Shown: piece after piece, positions 7,392 to 16,575 of the stretch
How positions within the stretch are numbered: position 1 is the first letter of the stretch
Layout: each line of letters opens with the position of its first letter
Position numbers and translations under genes: made by a program
The notes under the pieces: generated by a model
Told to the model about the DNA's origin: nothing
The model's input: only the letters and a program-made list of their open reading frames with translations
Databases searched by the model: none
From: Clostridia bacterium
Lineage (GTDB): Bacteria > Bacillota > Clostridia > Oscillospirales > UBA644
DNA: 27,130 nt
Reading direction: 5' to 3'
Assembly (NCBI GenBank): GCA_014872655.1
Contig: WHHJ01000023.1
Span: 1-27,130 of the forward strand

Positions 7392-8723
7392 TTACAGCAT
7401 TTTTCCCAACTCTTCTTTTTTGTCTTCGTATCCGGGCTTACCCAACAAGGCAAACATATTGGACTTGTAAAGCTGTACGCCCGGCTGGTCAAAAGGGTTT
7501 ACTCCTAATAAGTAGGCTGAAATTGCGCAGGCCTTTTCATAAAAGTAGATCAACTGCCCCATGGTATAGGCATTCATTTCGTCAATTTCAATGACCGTAT
7601 TGGGTACTCCGCCGGCAGTGTGTGCCAAAGTCGTTCCGAGAAAAGCCTTCTCATTAACTTCTTGCAGTGTTCGGCCAGCAAGAAAATTCAGTTCGTCAAG
7701 ATTGCGAGAATCCTCGCCGATCGTTGTATTGTATTGAACGTCTTTAATCCATAAAACGGTTTCACAGAGATTTCGCATTCCTTGTTGAACATATTGTCCC
7801 AGAGAATGTAAATCTGTTGAAAAGATCATACTGCTAGGGAACAATCCTTTGTTGTTTTTGCCTTCGCTTTCACCAAACAGTTGCTTGATCCATTCTTGAA
7901 AACACTGCATAGATGGTTCATAAGCGACAGTGATTTCTGTTGTATAGTTCTTCCTTAACAGAATATTTCGAATAGCTGCATACTTATAGCAGTCATTTTT
8001 CTGCAAGTTCGGGTCAAAATACTTTTCAACCGCATCGGCAGCCCCTTTCATCAACTTGTCGATGTCGATGCCTGCGCAGGCAATGGGGAGTAAGCCGACA
8101 GCTGTTAATACAGAATATCTTCCGCAGATGTTGTCCGGAATAACAAATGTCTCATATCCCTCTAAGTCTGCCATGGTTTTTAACGTACCTTTGGCTTTGT
8201 CCGTAGTTGCATAGATTCGTTTATTAGCTTCCTTGCCGTATCGGCTTTCCATATACTTTTTGACTAGACGGAAAGCGATAGCTGGTTCGGTCGTCGTTCC
8301 GGATTTAGAGATGACGTTGACGCAAACGTCTTTGCCTTCACACAGCGAAATGATATTGTTAAAATAGTTAGAGCTGATATTGTTGCCTAAAAAATAAATT
8401 TCAGGCGTATTTTTGGTCAGGCTGTCGTAAAACGGTGACTTCAGCGCTTCGATTACGGCACGGCTGCCCAGATAGGAGCCTCCGATTCCGATAACAAGCA
8501 AAACCTGACTTGTTTGAATAATCGTTTCCGCAGCTTTTTTAATCCGGGCAAATTCTTCTTTGTCGTAATCGTTTGGCAGCGTCAGCCAGCCTAAGAAATC
8601 GTTACCGAGGCCGGTACGTTCCGTTACCAGTCTGTGTGCCGTTTCTACAAACGGCTGCATGGCGGAAAATTCGCTGTCACTTACAAATTTCCGCAGGTAT
8701 TTTGTGTTTAAGGTTATTGCCAT
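7392..8723 (-). CDS. pgi: Glucose-6-phosphate isomerase
   Basis: This enzyme interconverts glucose-6-phosphate and fructose-6-phosphate in glycolysis and gluconeogenesis in the cytosol. At 443 residues it is the short Firmicute form. Visible family features: VIGIGGSYLGSRA (77-89), phosphate-binding SKSGTT (139-144), FGESEGKNNKG (283-293) with the catalytic glutamate, H368 in AHTAGGVPN, and K420 in DQPGVQLYK. The ATG at 8723 has a strong AAGGAGG at 8730-8736. The small Cys-rich gene upstream ends 15 bases before this start, so the two are probably co-transcribed. I see no clear terminator after the stop; the next gene on this strand has its own promoter. Confidence 0.97.
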   Translation of the reverse strand: MAITLNTKYLRKFVSDSEFSAMQPFVETAHRLVTERTGLGNDFLGWLTLPNDYDKEEFARIKKAAETIIQTSQVLLVIGIGGSYLGSRAVIEALKSPFYDSLTKNTPEIYFLGNNISSNYFNNIISLCEGKDVCVNVISKSGTTTEPAIAFRLVKKYMESRYGKEANKRIYATTDKAKGTLKTMADLEGYETFVIPDNICGRYSVLTAVGLLPIACAGIDIDKLMKGAADAVEKYFDPNLQKNDCYKYAAIRNILLRKNYTTEITVAYEPSMQCFQEWIKQLFGESEGKNNKGLFPSSMIFSTDLHSLGQYVQQGMRNLCETVLWIKDVQYNTTIGEDSRNLDELNFLAGRTLQEVNEKAFLGTTLAHTAGGVPNTVIEIDEMNAYTMGQLIYFYEKACAISAYLLGVNPFDQPGVQLYKSNMFALLGKPGYEDKKEELGKML

Positions 8724-8738
8724 CCTGATCCTCCTTTT

Positions 8739-8942
8739 TTATTCGATTGAAAAATCCTCTGCACTAAAATCCGTTTGCACGGATACGCAGGTAGGGACCC
8801 GTTTGAGCGGGTCATAAATAAAATGCCTACATTTAAACTGTCTTTGAATAAGGCCGTAAACATCGCAGATTACATGTTCTTCATTCATCAGCATATGTCC
8901 TTGTCTGCAATAAGCGCAGTCTTTTTCGACCTTTTCAAACAT
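8739..8942 (-). CDS. Small Cys-rich protein, putative metal binding, upstream of pgi
   Basis: This 67-residue protein has C9-x2-C12, C26, then C38-x-H40, a spacing that could hold one zinc ion; this is inference from residues only. The N-terminal half reads like a tiny zinc-ribbon; the C-terminal 15 residues are acidic. I do not recognise a named family. It is judged real because it has AAAGGAGTG upstream of the ATG, a good promoter further up, and a 15-base gap to pgi with no terminator between. Expression together with pgi suggests a link to central carbon metabolism, but no direct evidence shows this. Confidence 0.7.
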   Translation of the reverse strand: MFEKVEKDCAYCRQGHMLMNEEHVICDVYGLIQRQFKCRHFIYDPLKRVPTCVSVQTDFSAEDFSIE

Positions 8943-8969
8943 GAAATCACTCCTTTCATATTATATGAC

Positions 8970-9005
8970 AAATACGCTTTTATTTTACAAGAAAAAGTCG
9001 TATTT
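8970..9005 (-). promoter_or_regulatory. Hairpin in 5' leader of the Cys-rich gene/pgi transcript
   Basis: Arms AAATACG (8970-8976) and CGTATTT (8999-9005) pair perfectly. Five more pairs follow (8977-8981 with 8993-8997) past a one-base bulge, with an 11-base loop. If the promoter at 9021-9049 is used, the hairpin sits at the start of a leader of about 72 bases. It might stabilise the mRNA or regulate it; no known riboswitch is recognised. Confidence 0.4.
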
Positions 9006-9020
9006 TGAAAGATTGTTAAT

Positions 9021-9049
9021 ATTATATCATATGCCGTTTTAAATTTCAA
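9021..9049 (-). promoter_or_regulatory. Extended -10 promoter for Cys-rich gene and pgi
   Basis: On the minus strand, -35 TTGAAA (9044-9049) and -10 TATAAT (9021-9026) are 17 bases apart, again with TGATATAAT. The predicted start is near 9014. A second TATAAT at 8960-8965 has no -35 at proper spacing and would leave almost no leader. Confidence 0.65.
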
Positions 9050-9086
9050 CAGGAAAATCCCCAAAATACAATTTTATAAAAAATTG

Positions 9087-9115
9087 TTTACAAATATATT
9101 TTTTTGTATTATAAT
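9087..9115 (+). promoter_or_regulatory. Promoter for the miaB operon
   Basis: The -35 TTTACA (9087-9092) and perfect -10 TATAAT (9110-9115) are separated by 17 bases. Transcription would start near 9122, leaving about 19 bases before the TTG start codon. It is divergent from the pgi-side promoter, about 40 bases away. Confidence 0.75.
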
Positions 9116-9140
9116 GTATAGATGATAAGAGGTGATATAT

Positions 9141-10583
9141 TTGATACAAAACAGCAGCCTGCACGTGTCAGAACAGCAGTTGTGCAGACAGCGTGATTAT
9201 ATGCATCAGGTCGGTTTGTTAAATCAGGAATTTGAAGCAACGCACGGCCGGGCGCCGCGCTGCTTTACCCATACATATGGATGTCAGCAAAACGAGAACG
9301 ATACCGAAAAAATTAACGGAATGTTGATGGAAATGGGTTTTCGTTTTACTTCGGATAAGAAAGATGCGGATTTGATTTTGTTAAATACTTGTGCCGTGCG
9401 TGAACATGCGGAACAAAAGGTGTTGGGCAATGTCGGGGCATTAGTTCATCTGAAGCGCAGCAATCCGGATTTGATGATTTGTTTATGCGGATGTATGATG
9501 AGTCAGGAACATGTATGGAAGAATATTAAAGCCAGATACCCGCACGTTGATTTGGTGTTTGGTACCCATGCGTTGTATCGTTTCCCCGAAAATTTGTTTC
9601 GGCTGATGACATCGCATCGTCGTGTGTTTGATACCGAAGATACAAACGGAGTGATTGTAGAAGGCCTGCCGATTCGTCGTGACAGTTCGGTAAAGGCGTG
9701 GGTTTCTGTAATGTCCGGGTGTAACAATTTTTGTTCTTATTGTATTGTTCCGTATGTTCGCGGAAGAGAGCGAAGCCGGAACCCGGAAGATGTCTTGGCG
9801 GAAGTGCGCGGATTGGTACAAGCCGGATATAAGGATATTACCTTATTGGGGCAGAACGTCAATTCTTACAGCAAAGATCTGGGGATTGATTATGATTTTT
9901 CGGACTTGTTGCGGGACATCAATGCCATTGACGGCGATTTCTGCGTCAAGTTCATGACTTCCCATCCCAAGGATGCTTCGCACAAATTATTGGACACCGT
10001 TGCGGAGTGCGAGAAGTTGGTCAAACATGTTCATTTGCCGTTTCAGTCCGGTAGCGATCGAATTCTCAAGCAGATGAATCGCCATTATACCCGGCAAACT
10101 TATTTGGATTTAGTGGAGTATGCCAAAGAAAAGATTCCGGACGTTGCTATAACCAGCGATGTGATTGTCGGATTCCCAGGTGAGACAGAAGACGACTTTG
10201 AGCAAACGTTGGATTTGGTACGAAAAGTACGTTTTCATGGTTTATACACGTTTTTATACTCGCCTCGGCAGGGAACGCCTGCAGCGCAGATGCCGGATCA
10301 GATTCCCAAAGAAGTGAAGGCTGAGCGATTTCAGCGATTAGTGGATCTTCAAACAGAGATTTGCACGCAGATCCATTCCGAATATATTGGTCAGGTTTTG
10401 TCGGCACGAGTGGATGGACCTGCAGAAAAGTCTGAAAACGTGTTTGCGGCAAGGACACAAAATAATACGATTGTTCATGCTGAAAATGTGGATAATCTTT
10501 CGATCGTTCCCGGTCAAACGATTCGGGTTCGGGTCGATAAAGCTTTAAACTGGGCGATTTTTGGTAAGATAGTAAAGGAGTAG
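9141..10583 (+). CDS. miaB: tRNA-2-methylthio-N6-dimethylallyladenosine synthase
   Basis: MiaB is a radical SAM enzyme that adds a methylthio group to i6A37 in tRNAs reading UNN codons. The protein has about 480 residues. The N-terminal MTTase domain shows three cluster cysteines (C48 in TYGCQQNENDTEK, C84 in LNTCAVREHAEQK, C118 in LCGCMMSQE). The radical SAM motif SGCNNFCSYC gives C194, C198 and C201. The C-terminal 60-70 residues form a TRAM domain. I choose TTG 9141 because AGAGGTG (9128-9134) lies 6 bases before it; the in-frame GTG at 9132 is part of that site. MiaA, which makes the substrate i6A, is encoded later in the same run of genes. The stop codon overlaps the AAAGGAG site of the next gene. 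Confidence 0.96.
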   Translation: MIQNSSLHVSEQQLCRQRDYMHQVGLLNQEFEATHGRAPRCFTHTYGCQQNENDTEKINGMLMEMGFRFTSDKKDADLILLNTCAVREHAEQKVLGNVGALVHLKRSNPDLMICLCGCMMSQEHVWKNIKARYPHVDLVFGTHALYRFPENLFRLMTSHRRVFDTEDTNGVIVEGLPIRRDSSVKAWVSVMSGCNNFCSYCIVPYVRGRERSRNPEDVLAEVRGLVQAGYKDITLLGQNVNSYSKDLGIDYDFSDLLRDINAIDGDFCVKFMTSHPKDASHKLLDTVAECEKLVKHVHLPFQSGSDRILKQMNRHYTRQTYLDLVEYAKEKIPDVAITSDVIVGFPGETEDDFEQTLDLVRKVRFHGLYTFLYSPRQGTPAAQMPDQIPKEVKAERFQRLVDLQTEICTQIHSEYIGQVLSARVDGPAEKSENVFAARTQNNTIVHAENVDNLSIVPGQTIRVRVDKALNWAIFGKIVKE

Positions 10584-10588
10584 ATAAA

Positions 10589-10984
10589 ATGAGCAAAGTA
10601 ATGGATTTAGCAGAAGCATTGGGACAAGCAATCGAGGAAGATGAGGCATTTGTTCAATATCGTCAGGCAAAAGAACAATATGAGCAGGACGAGCCGTTGC
10701 AGCAATTGATCTCAGAATATAATTTGAAAAAAATGGCTGTTATGAATCATATGAGCGGCAATTCGTCGGAAGCAGACGATACGAAATTGAAGCAGCTTCA
10801 GGATGAACTGCATGCTGCGTACGACGATGTGGTACGCAATCCTGTTATGGCAGCTTTTATGCAGGCGCAGGAACAGATGGAAAAAATGGTTTCGGATGTT
10901 TACGGCGTGATCAACTTCCATGTAACCGGAGAACAGCCGGGGAGCTGCACGGGATCTTGCAGTACTTGCGGAGGATGTCATTAA
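10589..10984 (+). CDS. YlbF/YmcA-family protein (RicA-like) with C-terminal cysteine cluster
   Basis: This 131-residue, mostly helical protein of the YlbF/YmcA family lies between miaB and mutS, the same place as ymcA (ricA) in Bacillus subtilis. There RicA, RicF and RicT form a complex with iron-sulfur clusters that acts with RNase Y in mRNA maturation and affects competence, biofilm formation and sporulation. The tail here, GSCTGSCSTCGGCH, places cysteines at 120, 124, 127 and 130 and a terminal His131, enough to hold an Fe-S cluster or metal. The first 115 residues look like the usual amphipathic helices with an NPVMAAFMQA segment. It starts 5 bases after the miaB stop. The match to RicA rather than YlbF (RicF) rests on gene position. 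Confidence 0.85.
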   Translation: MSKVMDLAEALGQAIEEDEAFVQYRQAKEQYEQDEPLQQLISEYNLKKMAVMNHMSGNSSEADDTKLKQLQDELHAAYDDVVRNPVMAAFMQAQEQMEKMVSDVYGVINFHVTGEQPGSCTGSCSTCGGCH

Positions 10985-11059
10985 TTTTGCCGTGACGCAA
11001 TCATAGGTTTTATTTTTAGATAAGCAAGGGCACAGAAAGGGATATCAAAGAGGAGTATA

Positions 11060-13651
11060 ATGGATAATTTATCACCGATGATGAAGCAGTACGTCGAGAT
11101 GAAACAGATGTATAAAAATTATATATTGATGTATCGTCTGGGCGATTTTTATGAAATGTTTTTTGAGGATGCCGTGATTGCATCTAAAGAATTGGATATT
11201 GTTCTGACAGGCCGGGACTGCGGACTTTCTGAGCGTGCGCCGATGTGTGGCGTTCCGTATCATAGTGTGGATAATTACATTTCAAGATTGGTTGAAAAGG
11301 GTTATAAAGTTTCGGTTTGTGAACAGATTCGGGATCCAAAGACCAACGATGTTGTCGGGCGGGAAGTTGTACGCATGATTACGCCGGGAACTGTGACAGA
11401 CCTCAATATGTTGGATGCTGCAAAAAATAATTATATTGCGGCAGTTTTTTGTGATCAGAAAAAGGTATGTACCTGTTTTATAGACATTTCAACCGGTGAT
11501 ATTTATCTGAGTGATGAGTATTCGGTAAAAGATCCTTCGGTGATGAATGATTTAGGAAAATATGCACCGCGGGAGCTTTATCTGAATGACGCGGCGCAAA
11601 AGTTGGATTCCGTAAAGACCTATTCACAGACGAGCGGCTGTACGGTAACGGCGGCGGAGGCCTGTGTCGATCCGGAAGGCGAGATTTTACGCCAGCTCGG
11701 AAAACCGGTAGGAGAGTTAGGCCTTGGGCAATCTTCTTTAATGGTTCAGACTTTGGGCGGCTTGTTCCGGTATTTACATCAGACGCAGTTGTGTGATTTG
11801 ACTCATGTTTGTAATTTGACAATGATAGGCAGCAGCAGTTCGATGGAATTGGACCTGTTTTCGTGGCGGAATTTAGAAATTGTAGAAACGATGCGTTCTA
11901 AGGAGAAAAAGGGTTCTTTGCTGGGTGTTCTAGATAAAACCAAGACTGCGATGGGTGCCAGATTGTTGCGGCACTTTTTAGAAAAACCCTCGCTTTCTGT
12001 TGTACAGATTACCAAAAGACAGCGCGCTGTTCAGGATTTTTGTGCAAAGACGGTAGAACGGGCGCAGATTCGTGACGCATTGGATGGCGTGCGCGATATT
12101 GACCGATTATTGACCAAAGTGGTCTACGGAACGATTAATCCGCGGGATATGAAAAACTTGGGCGAGTCTTTTTCTCGGTTGCCTGAGGTTTTTTCGTGTT
12201 TAAAATCCGAAGCGTTTACGGCGCCTTATTTAAAAGAAATCTTAGAGCAAGGCGACGATTTATCCGATATAACTTCTTATATCCAGCAGGCGATTTGCGA
12301 TACGCCTCCACTGGCTATGAAAGAAGGCGGCATTATCCGGGACGGCTTTGATGAAAAAGTGGACTCTTTGCGGCATATGTTGCGCGATTCGAAGCAGATT
12401 ATGGCGCAGTTGGAAGCCCGAGAGAAAGAAAGCACCGGGATCAAAAATTTGAAAATCGGATACAACAAGATTTTTGGATATTATATCGAAGTTTCCAATT
12501 CCGGAAAGGATTTGGTGCCAGACACGTATATTCGCAAACAAACTTTGGTGAACGGAGAACGATACATTACTCCGGAGTTAAAAGAAATTGAAACCTCTTT
12601 ATTAAATGCTAATGATCAAGTTGTTGCCCGGGAGTACGAATTATATACACAGCTGCGAAAATTTGTTTTAGATCATTTGGATCGTGTGAAGAATGCATCT
12701 GCATGCGTGGCGTTGATCGATGTATTGGCTTCATTTGCAGAGGTTGCAGTGAAGAACAATTACGTATGTCCGGTCGTAGACAACGGAAGTGTTATTGATA
12801 TTAAAAACGGCCGTCATCCTGTTGTAGAGCAGATGGCAAAGACCGAAATGTTTATCCCGAACGATACATATCTGGATACCGATTCCAATCGCATGGCCGT
12901 GATAACCGGGCCGAATATGGCGGGTAAATCTACTTACATGCGCGCTACAGCCTTGATTACATTGATGGCTCAGATTGGTTCTTTTGTCCCGGCGTCTTCT
13001 GCTGTGATCGGTGTGACGGATAAAATCTTTACGCGTGTCGGGGCTGCCGACGATTTGGCATCCGGGCAGTCTACGTTTATGGTAGAGATGAATGAAGTGG
13101 CTTATATTTTAAAAAATGCGACCAAAAACAGTTTGTTGATTTTTGATGAAATCGGTCGCGGCACGAGCACGTTTGACGGAATGAGCATTGCGCGCGCCGT
13201 GTTGGAATATGTTGCGGAGCATATTCGTGCAAAATCATTGTTTGCAACACATTATCATGAATTGATTGCATTGGAAGACTCTGTCCCTGGTGTTCGCAAT
13301 TATAATATTGCCGCAAAAAAAGACGGCAAAAAGATTTTGTTCCTGCGTAAGATTATTCGGGGCGGAACCGATGACAGTTACGGGATTGATGTGGCTCGGT
13401 TGGCCGGAGTTCCTACCGCGGTTGTAGACCGCGCTGAAGAAATTTTAAAAACATTGGAGTCCGAGAACAAACCGGTTGTTTTTCAGTCTGCTCCTGCATC
13501 TGAGCAACCTGCAGAACTTAATTTGTTTGATTCGGATATCAAAGACTCGTTGATTGAAGAATTGCAGAATTTGGATGCGACGGTTTTGACTCCGATTGAA
13601 GCGATGAATACCTTGTACAGTTTGTCCAAGAGGGCAAAGGAGATTGAATAG
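11060..13651 (+). CDS. mutS: DNA mismatch repair ATPase MutS
   Basis: MutS recognises mismatches and small loops in newly copied DNA and recruits MutL. The protein has 863 residues, normal for the family. Visible features: the mismatch-contacting F-x-E motif in RLGDFYEMF (F30, E32), the lever and clamp region in the middle, Walker A GPNMAGKST at 617-625, Walker B LLIFDE with D696 and E697, followed by GRGTST, and the ATHYHEL switch. The C-terminus (about 810-863) has the short helical tail used for oligomer formation. ATG 11060 has AGAGGAG just upstream. The 75-base gap from the previous gene holds no clear terminator. mutL follows 11 bases after the stop. Confidence 0.98.
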   Translation: MDNLSPMMKQYVEMKQMYKNYILMYRLGDFYEMFFEDAVIASKELDIVLTGRDCGLSERAPMCGVPYHSVDNYISRLVEKGYKVSVCEQIRDPKTNDVVGREVVRMITPGTVTDLNMLDAAKNNYIAAVFCDQKKVCTCFIDISTGDIYLSDEYSVKDPSVMNDLGKYAPRELYLNDAAQKLDSVKTYSQTSGCTVTAAEACVDPEGEILRQLGKPVGELGLGQSSLMVQTLGGLFRYLHQTQLCDLTHVCNLTMIGSSSSMELDLFSWRNLEIVETMRSKEKKGSLLGVLDKTKTAMGARLLRHFLEKPSLSVVQITKRQRAVQDFCAKTVERAQIRDALDGVRDIDRLLTKVVYGTINPRDMKNLGESFSRLPEVFSCLKSEAFTAPYLKEILEQGDDLSDITSYIQQAICDTPPLAMKEGGIIRDGFDEKVDSLRHMLRDSKQIMAQLEAREKESTGIKNLKIGYNKIFGYYIEVSNSGKDLVPDTYIRKQTLVNGERYITPELKEIETSLLNANDQVVAREYELYTQLRKFVLDHLDRVKNASACVALIDVLASFAEVAVKNNYVCPVVDNGSVIDIKNGRHPVVEQMAKTEMFIPNDTYLDTDSNRMAVITGPNMAGKSTYMRATALITLMAQIGSFVPASSAVIGVTDKIFTRVGAADDLASGQSTFMVEMNEVAYILKNATKNSLLIFDEIGRGTSTFDGMSIARAVLEYVAEHIRAKSLFATHYHELIALEDSVPGVRNYNIAAKKDGKKILFLRKIIRGGTDDSYGIDVARLAGVPTAVVDRAEEILKTLESENKPVVFQSAPASEQPAELNLFDSDIKDSLIEELQNLDATVLTPIEAMNTLYSLSKRAKEIE

Positions 13652-13662
13652 AGGATCGATAT

Positions 13663-15624
13663 ATGAAAATTCATGTACTGGACCATTCAGTAGCAAATTT
13701 GATTGCGGCGGGCGAAGTTGTAGAGCGACCTGCCTCGGTTGTTAAAGAATTAGTTGAAAATGCCATTGACGCTGGAGCACACGCGATTAAAATTGAAATT
13801 GCCGGCGGTGGACGGGATTTGATTCGGATTACGGACGACGGCTGCGGCATGTCCGATGAAGATGCGCGTCTTTGTTTTAAAAAGCATGCCACCAGTAAAA
13901 TTTTACAGAAAGAGGACTTGTTTTGCATCTCTACGCTCGGATTCCGCGGCGAGGCATTGGCGGCTATCAGTGCCGTTTCCGAGATCGATTTAACCACCAA
14001 ACAGGCCGGTGCATTGTCCGGCCGGAAATATCATGTCGTTGCAGGGGCAGTTGAGAGCTGTGAAGAGGTTGGATGCGCAGATGGCACGACTTTTTCTGTG
14101 CAGAATCTTTTTTATAATACACCGGCTCGGTTGAAATTTTTAAAGGCGGAGCAAACAGAAGCCGGGCACATTACAGCACTAGTGCACCGATTGGCTTTGT
14201 CTCACCCGGATATTTCATTTTCTTACTTTATTTCGGGGCGGGAGCAATTATTTACTACGGGCAACGGACAATTGCGGGATGTTATTTTTGCCGTGTACGG
14301 CAAAAGCTTTACGGAAGGACTGTTGCAGGTAGATTATCAGACAGAGGGGTATCGCATTTATGGGTATGTGGGATCTCCTTTGTTTAATAAGCCCAATCGG
14401 AACTGGCAATTGTTTTATGTCAATCATCGGGTTGTTAAATCAAAAGTGCTGCAAAATACGCTGGAGAATGCGTTTCGGAACTCGATGCTGGTTTCTCGGT
14501 ATCCTGTTTGCGTATTATTTTTAGAGATGTCTTTGCAGAGCGTGGATGTGAATGTACATCCCAGTAAAGTTGAAGTGAAGTTTGCCGATGACAAGGCGGT
14601 CAGCGCAGCTCTTCGTGACGCGTTGCATGCAGCATTATCATATGACCGCGGGATCACGGAGATTGCATTGCCCAAATTGCCGGACGAGCATCCGGCCAAT
14701 CAATATAAAGATGTCAAACTACCTTTTGAAGAAAAAATGGAGCGTGTTGTTGCTGCGGTTCAGAAAGTAGCGGAACCTGTTCGACCGCCTCAAACGAAGC
14801 ATTTTGCAGATTGGACGATTCGTACTCCCGGATCAGCAGAGCAGCTTACGCAAAAAGAATATTCTCCTTTGTCAAAAGTTGCGGATGCCTTTGAACCGGT
14901 TTCTCTTACAGTCGCTGATAGTGTCTCTGCAGAGCCGTTGCCTTTTGCGGAGAAAAACGGTCGGGTGATCAAAGTAGATGAAAAAGCCGACCGTAACGTT
15001 TCTGTTCATGAAATGGTGGAGCCTGCGGCTGTTGAACCATTGAACATATCTGAAGAAACTGCCGTTGATTTTAGTATTATCGGCGAAGCGTTTCATTCTT
15101 ATATTATTGTGGAAAAAGGGGAAGATCTGCTTTTTATTGATAAACATGCTTTACATGAACGGATGCTGTTTGAAAAGTTGAAAACCGAAAAAATCGAGGT
15201 TCAGTATTTGTTGTCTCCGATATTGTTGGATTTAGGCGCTTCCGAAAATCAGGCGTTGCTCAGTCATCGAGAAGACTTGCTGAATGCCGGATTTGAGACG
15301 GACGACTTTGGGGATAGCGTGATCGTGCGCAGCATTCCGCAAATCCTCGAGAATAAAGACGTAGAGTCTGTTCTTGCGGATTATGCTAATAATTGTTTGA
15401 ATTTAAAAACGGACAAAAATGAATTGGCGGATGAATTTTTGCATACTGTCGCTTGTAAGGCAGCGGTAAAAAGCGGTATGAACACATCCCGATATGAGTT
15501 GGAGGATTTAATCCAAAAGTATTTTGCCAACGAATCGCAGTTAAAATATTGTCCGCACGGTCGGCCGATCACGTTTTCTTTGTCCAGAAAATCAATAGAA
15601 AAGCAGTTTAAAAGGATTTTGTAG
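13663..15624 (+). CDS. mutL: DNA mismatch repair endonuclease MutL
   Basis: MutL couples MutS recognition to strand cutting and downstream repair. The 653-residue protein has the GHKL ATPase motifs KELVENAIDAG (E29, N33, D36), DDGCGM (58-63) and GFRGEAL (93-99). A variable linker spans roughly 330-465. The C-terminal part carries the endonuclease motif DKHALHERMLFE (D493, H495, E499, E504), which fits DQHA(X)2E(X)4E, plus C598 and CPHGRP (630-635), the other metal-site elements. This is the nicking form of MutL, as expected where MutH is missing. The next gene starts at the base right after its stop codon. Confidence 0.98.
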   Translation: MKIHVLDHSVANLIAAGEVVERPASVVKELVENAIDAGAHAIKIEIAGGGRDLIRITDDGCGMSDEDARLCFKKHATSKILQKEDLFCISTLGFRGEALAAISAVSEIDLTTKQAGALSGRKYHVVAGAVESCEEVGCADGTTFSVQNLFYNTPARLKFLKAEQTEAGHITALVHRLALSHPDISFSYFISGREQLFTTGNGQLRDVIFAVYGKSFTEGLLQVDYQTEGYRIYGYVGSPLFNKPNRNWQLFYVNHRVVKSKVLQNTLENAFRNSMLVSRYPVCVLFLEMSLQSVDVNVHPSKVEVKFADDKAVSAALRDALHAALSYDRGITEIALPKLPDEHPANQYKDVKLPFEEKMERVVAAVQKVAEPVRPPQTKHFADWTIRTPGSAEQLTQKEYSPLSKVADAFEPVSLTVADSVSAEPLPFAEKNGRVIKVDEKADRNVSVHEMVEPAAVEPLNISEETAVDFSIIGEAFHSYIIVEKGEDLLFIDKHALHERMLFEKLKTEKIEVQYLLSPILLDLGASENQALLSHREDLLNAGFETDDFGDSVIVRSIPQILENKDVESVLADYANNCLNLKTDKNELADEFLHTVACKAAVKSGMNTSRYELEDLIQKYFANESQLKYCPHGRPITFSLSRKSIEKQFKRIL

Positions 15625-16575
15625 ATGAATAATAAAGTGGTTGTGTTGGTTGGCCCGACGGCAAGCGGAAAAACTAAAATTTCTGTCGAGTTGGCCAAGC
15701 AGTTTAACGGAAGTATCGTTTCAGCGGATTCGATGCAGATTTATCGGCATATGGATATCGGAACCGCAAAGCCGACTCAAGCCGAAAGAGACGGGATTCC
15801 GCATTACATGATGGATGTAATATCTGCCAATGAGGATTTTTCGGTGGCAGATTATGTGCGTATGGCTGATGATTGTGTCCGGGAGATTCTTTCTTGCGGG
15901 CGATTGCCGTTTTTAGTAGGCGGAACCGGGCTTTATGTATCTTCTTTTTTGGATCATCTGCAATTTACACAGGCGGAAAAAGATGAGCATTATCGAGCGT
16001 TTTTAAATCAAATTGCCAGTGAGCACGGCGCAAATGTATTAAAGCAGTTGTTAGATTCCGTTGATGCGGAAGCGGCAGAAAAAATTCATGTGAATAATGT
16101 AAAAAGATTGATTCGAGCGCTGGAGATTTATAAAACTTCCGGTTTAACCATGACGGAACAAAATTTACAGTCTCGGCAGACCGTCAGTCCGTATACGTTT
16201 TGTGTGATCGGGTTGTATTATCTGGATCGGGCGCAGTTATATGAGCGAATTGACCGGCGAGTGGATGAAATGTTTGAAGCCGGGTTAGAGCAAGAGGTTC
16301 GTGCTTTATTGCATGACGGTATTGTGACACCGGACTGCAATGCCATGCAGGCGATTGGTTATAAACAGTTCTTGCCCTATTTGAGAGGCGAATGCGATTT
16401 GGCAGAGGTTCGGGAACGAATTAAAACAGAAAGCCGTCATTATGCCAAACGCCAATTAACTTGGCTGCGCAGGGATGAACGTATTCAATGGTTTGCCGTT
16501 GACGATATTGAAACGGATTTTTATGGATTAATTAACAAAATTGTTAAAACTATAGAAAATTTCATCAAGGTGTGA
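15625..16575 (+). CDS. miaA: tRNA dimethylallyltransferase
   Basis: MiaA transfers a dimethylallyl group to N6 of A37 in tRNAs that read UNN codons, forming i6A, the substrate of MiaB. The 316-residue protein has the P-loop GPTASGKT (10-17), SADSMQIYRHMDIGTAKP with catalytic D35, and VGGTGLY. The C-terminal part has NAMQAIGYKQF and RRQ-like basic residues (HYAKRQLTWLRRDE). ATG 15625 follows directly after the mutL stop without a spacer, so translation is coupled. In many bacteria hfq follows miaA; here it does not. Confidence 0.97.
   Translation: MNNKVVVLVGPTASGKTKISVELAKQFNGSIVSADSMQIYRHMDIGTAKPTQAERDGIPHYMMDVISANEDFSVADYVRMADDCVREILSCGRLPFLVGGTGLYVSSFLDHLQFTQAEKDEHYRAFLNQIASEHGANVLKQLLDSVDAEAAEKIHVNNVKRLIRALEIYKTSGLTMTEQNLQSRQTVSPYTFCVIGLYYLDRAQLYERIDRRVDEMFEAGLEQEVRALLHDGIVTPDCNAMQAIGYKQFLPYLRGECDLAEVRERIKTESRHYAKRQLTWLRRDERIQWFAVDDIETDFYGLINKIVKTIENFIKV

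Noticed and set aside
8960..8965. TATAAT box on the minus strand close to the Cys-rich gene
   Set aside because: There is no -35 at proper spacing and transcription would start only about 12 bases before the ATG, inside or near its ribosome binding site.
9132..9140. GTG as start codon of miaB
   Set aside because: This GTG is part of the AGAGGTG ribosome binding site; TTG at 9141 is correctly spaced from it.
11478..11822. Minus-strand open frame of 114 codons in mutS
   Set aside because: It is a shadow of mutS on the opposite strand without supporting signals.
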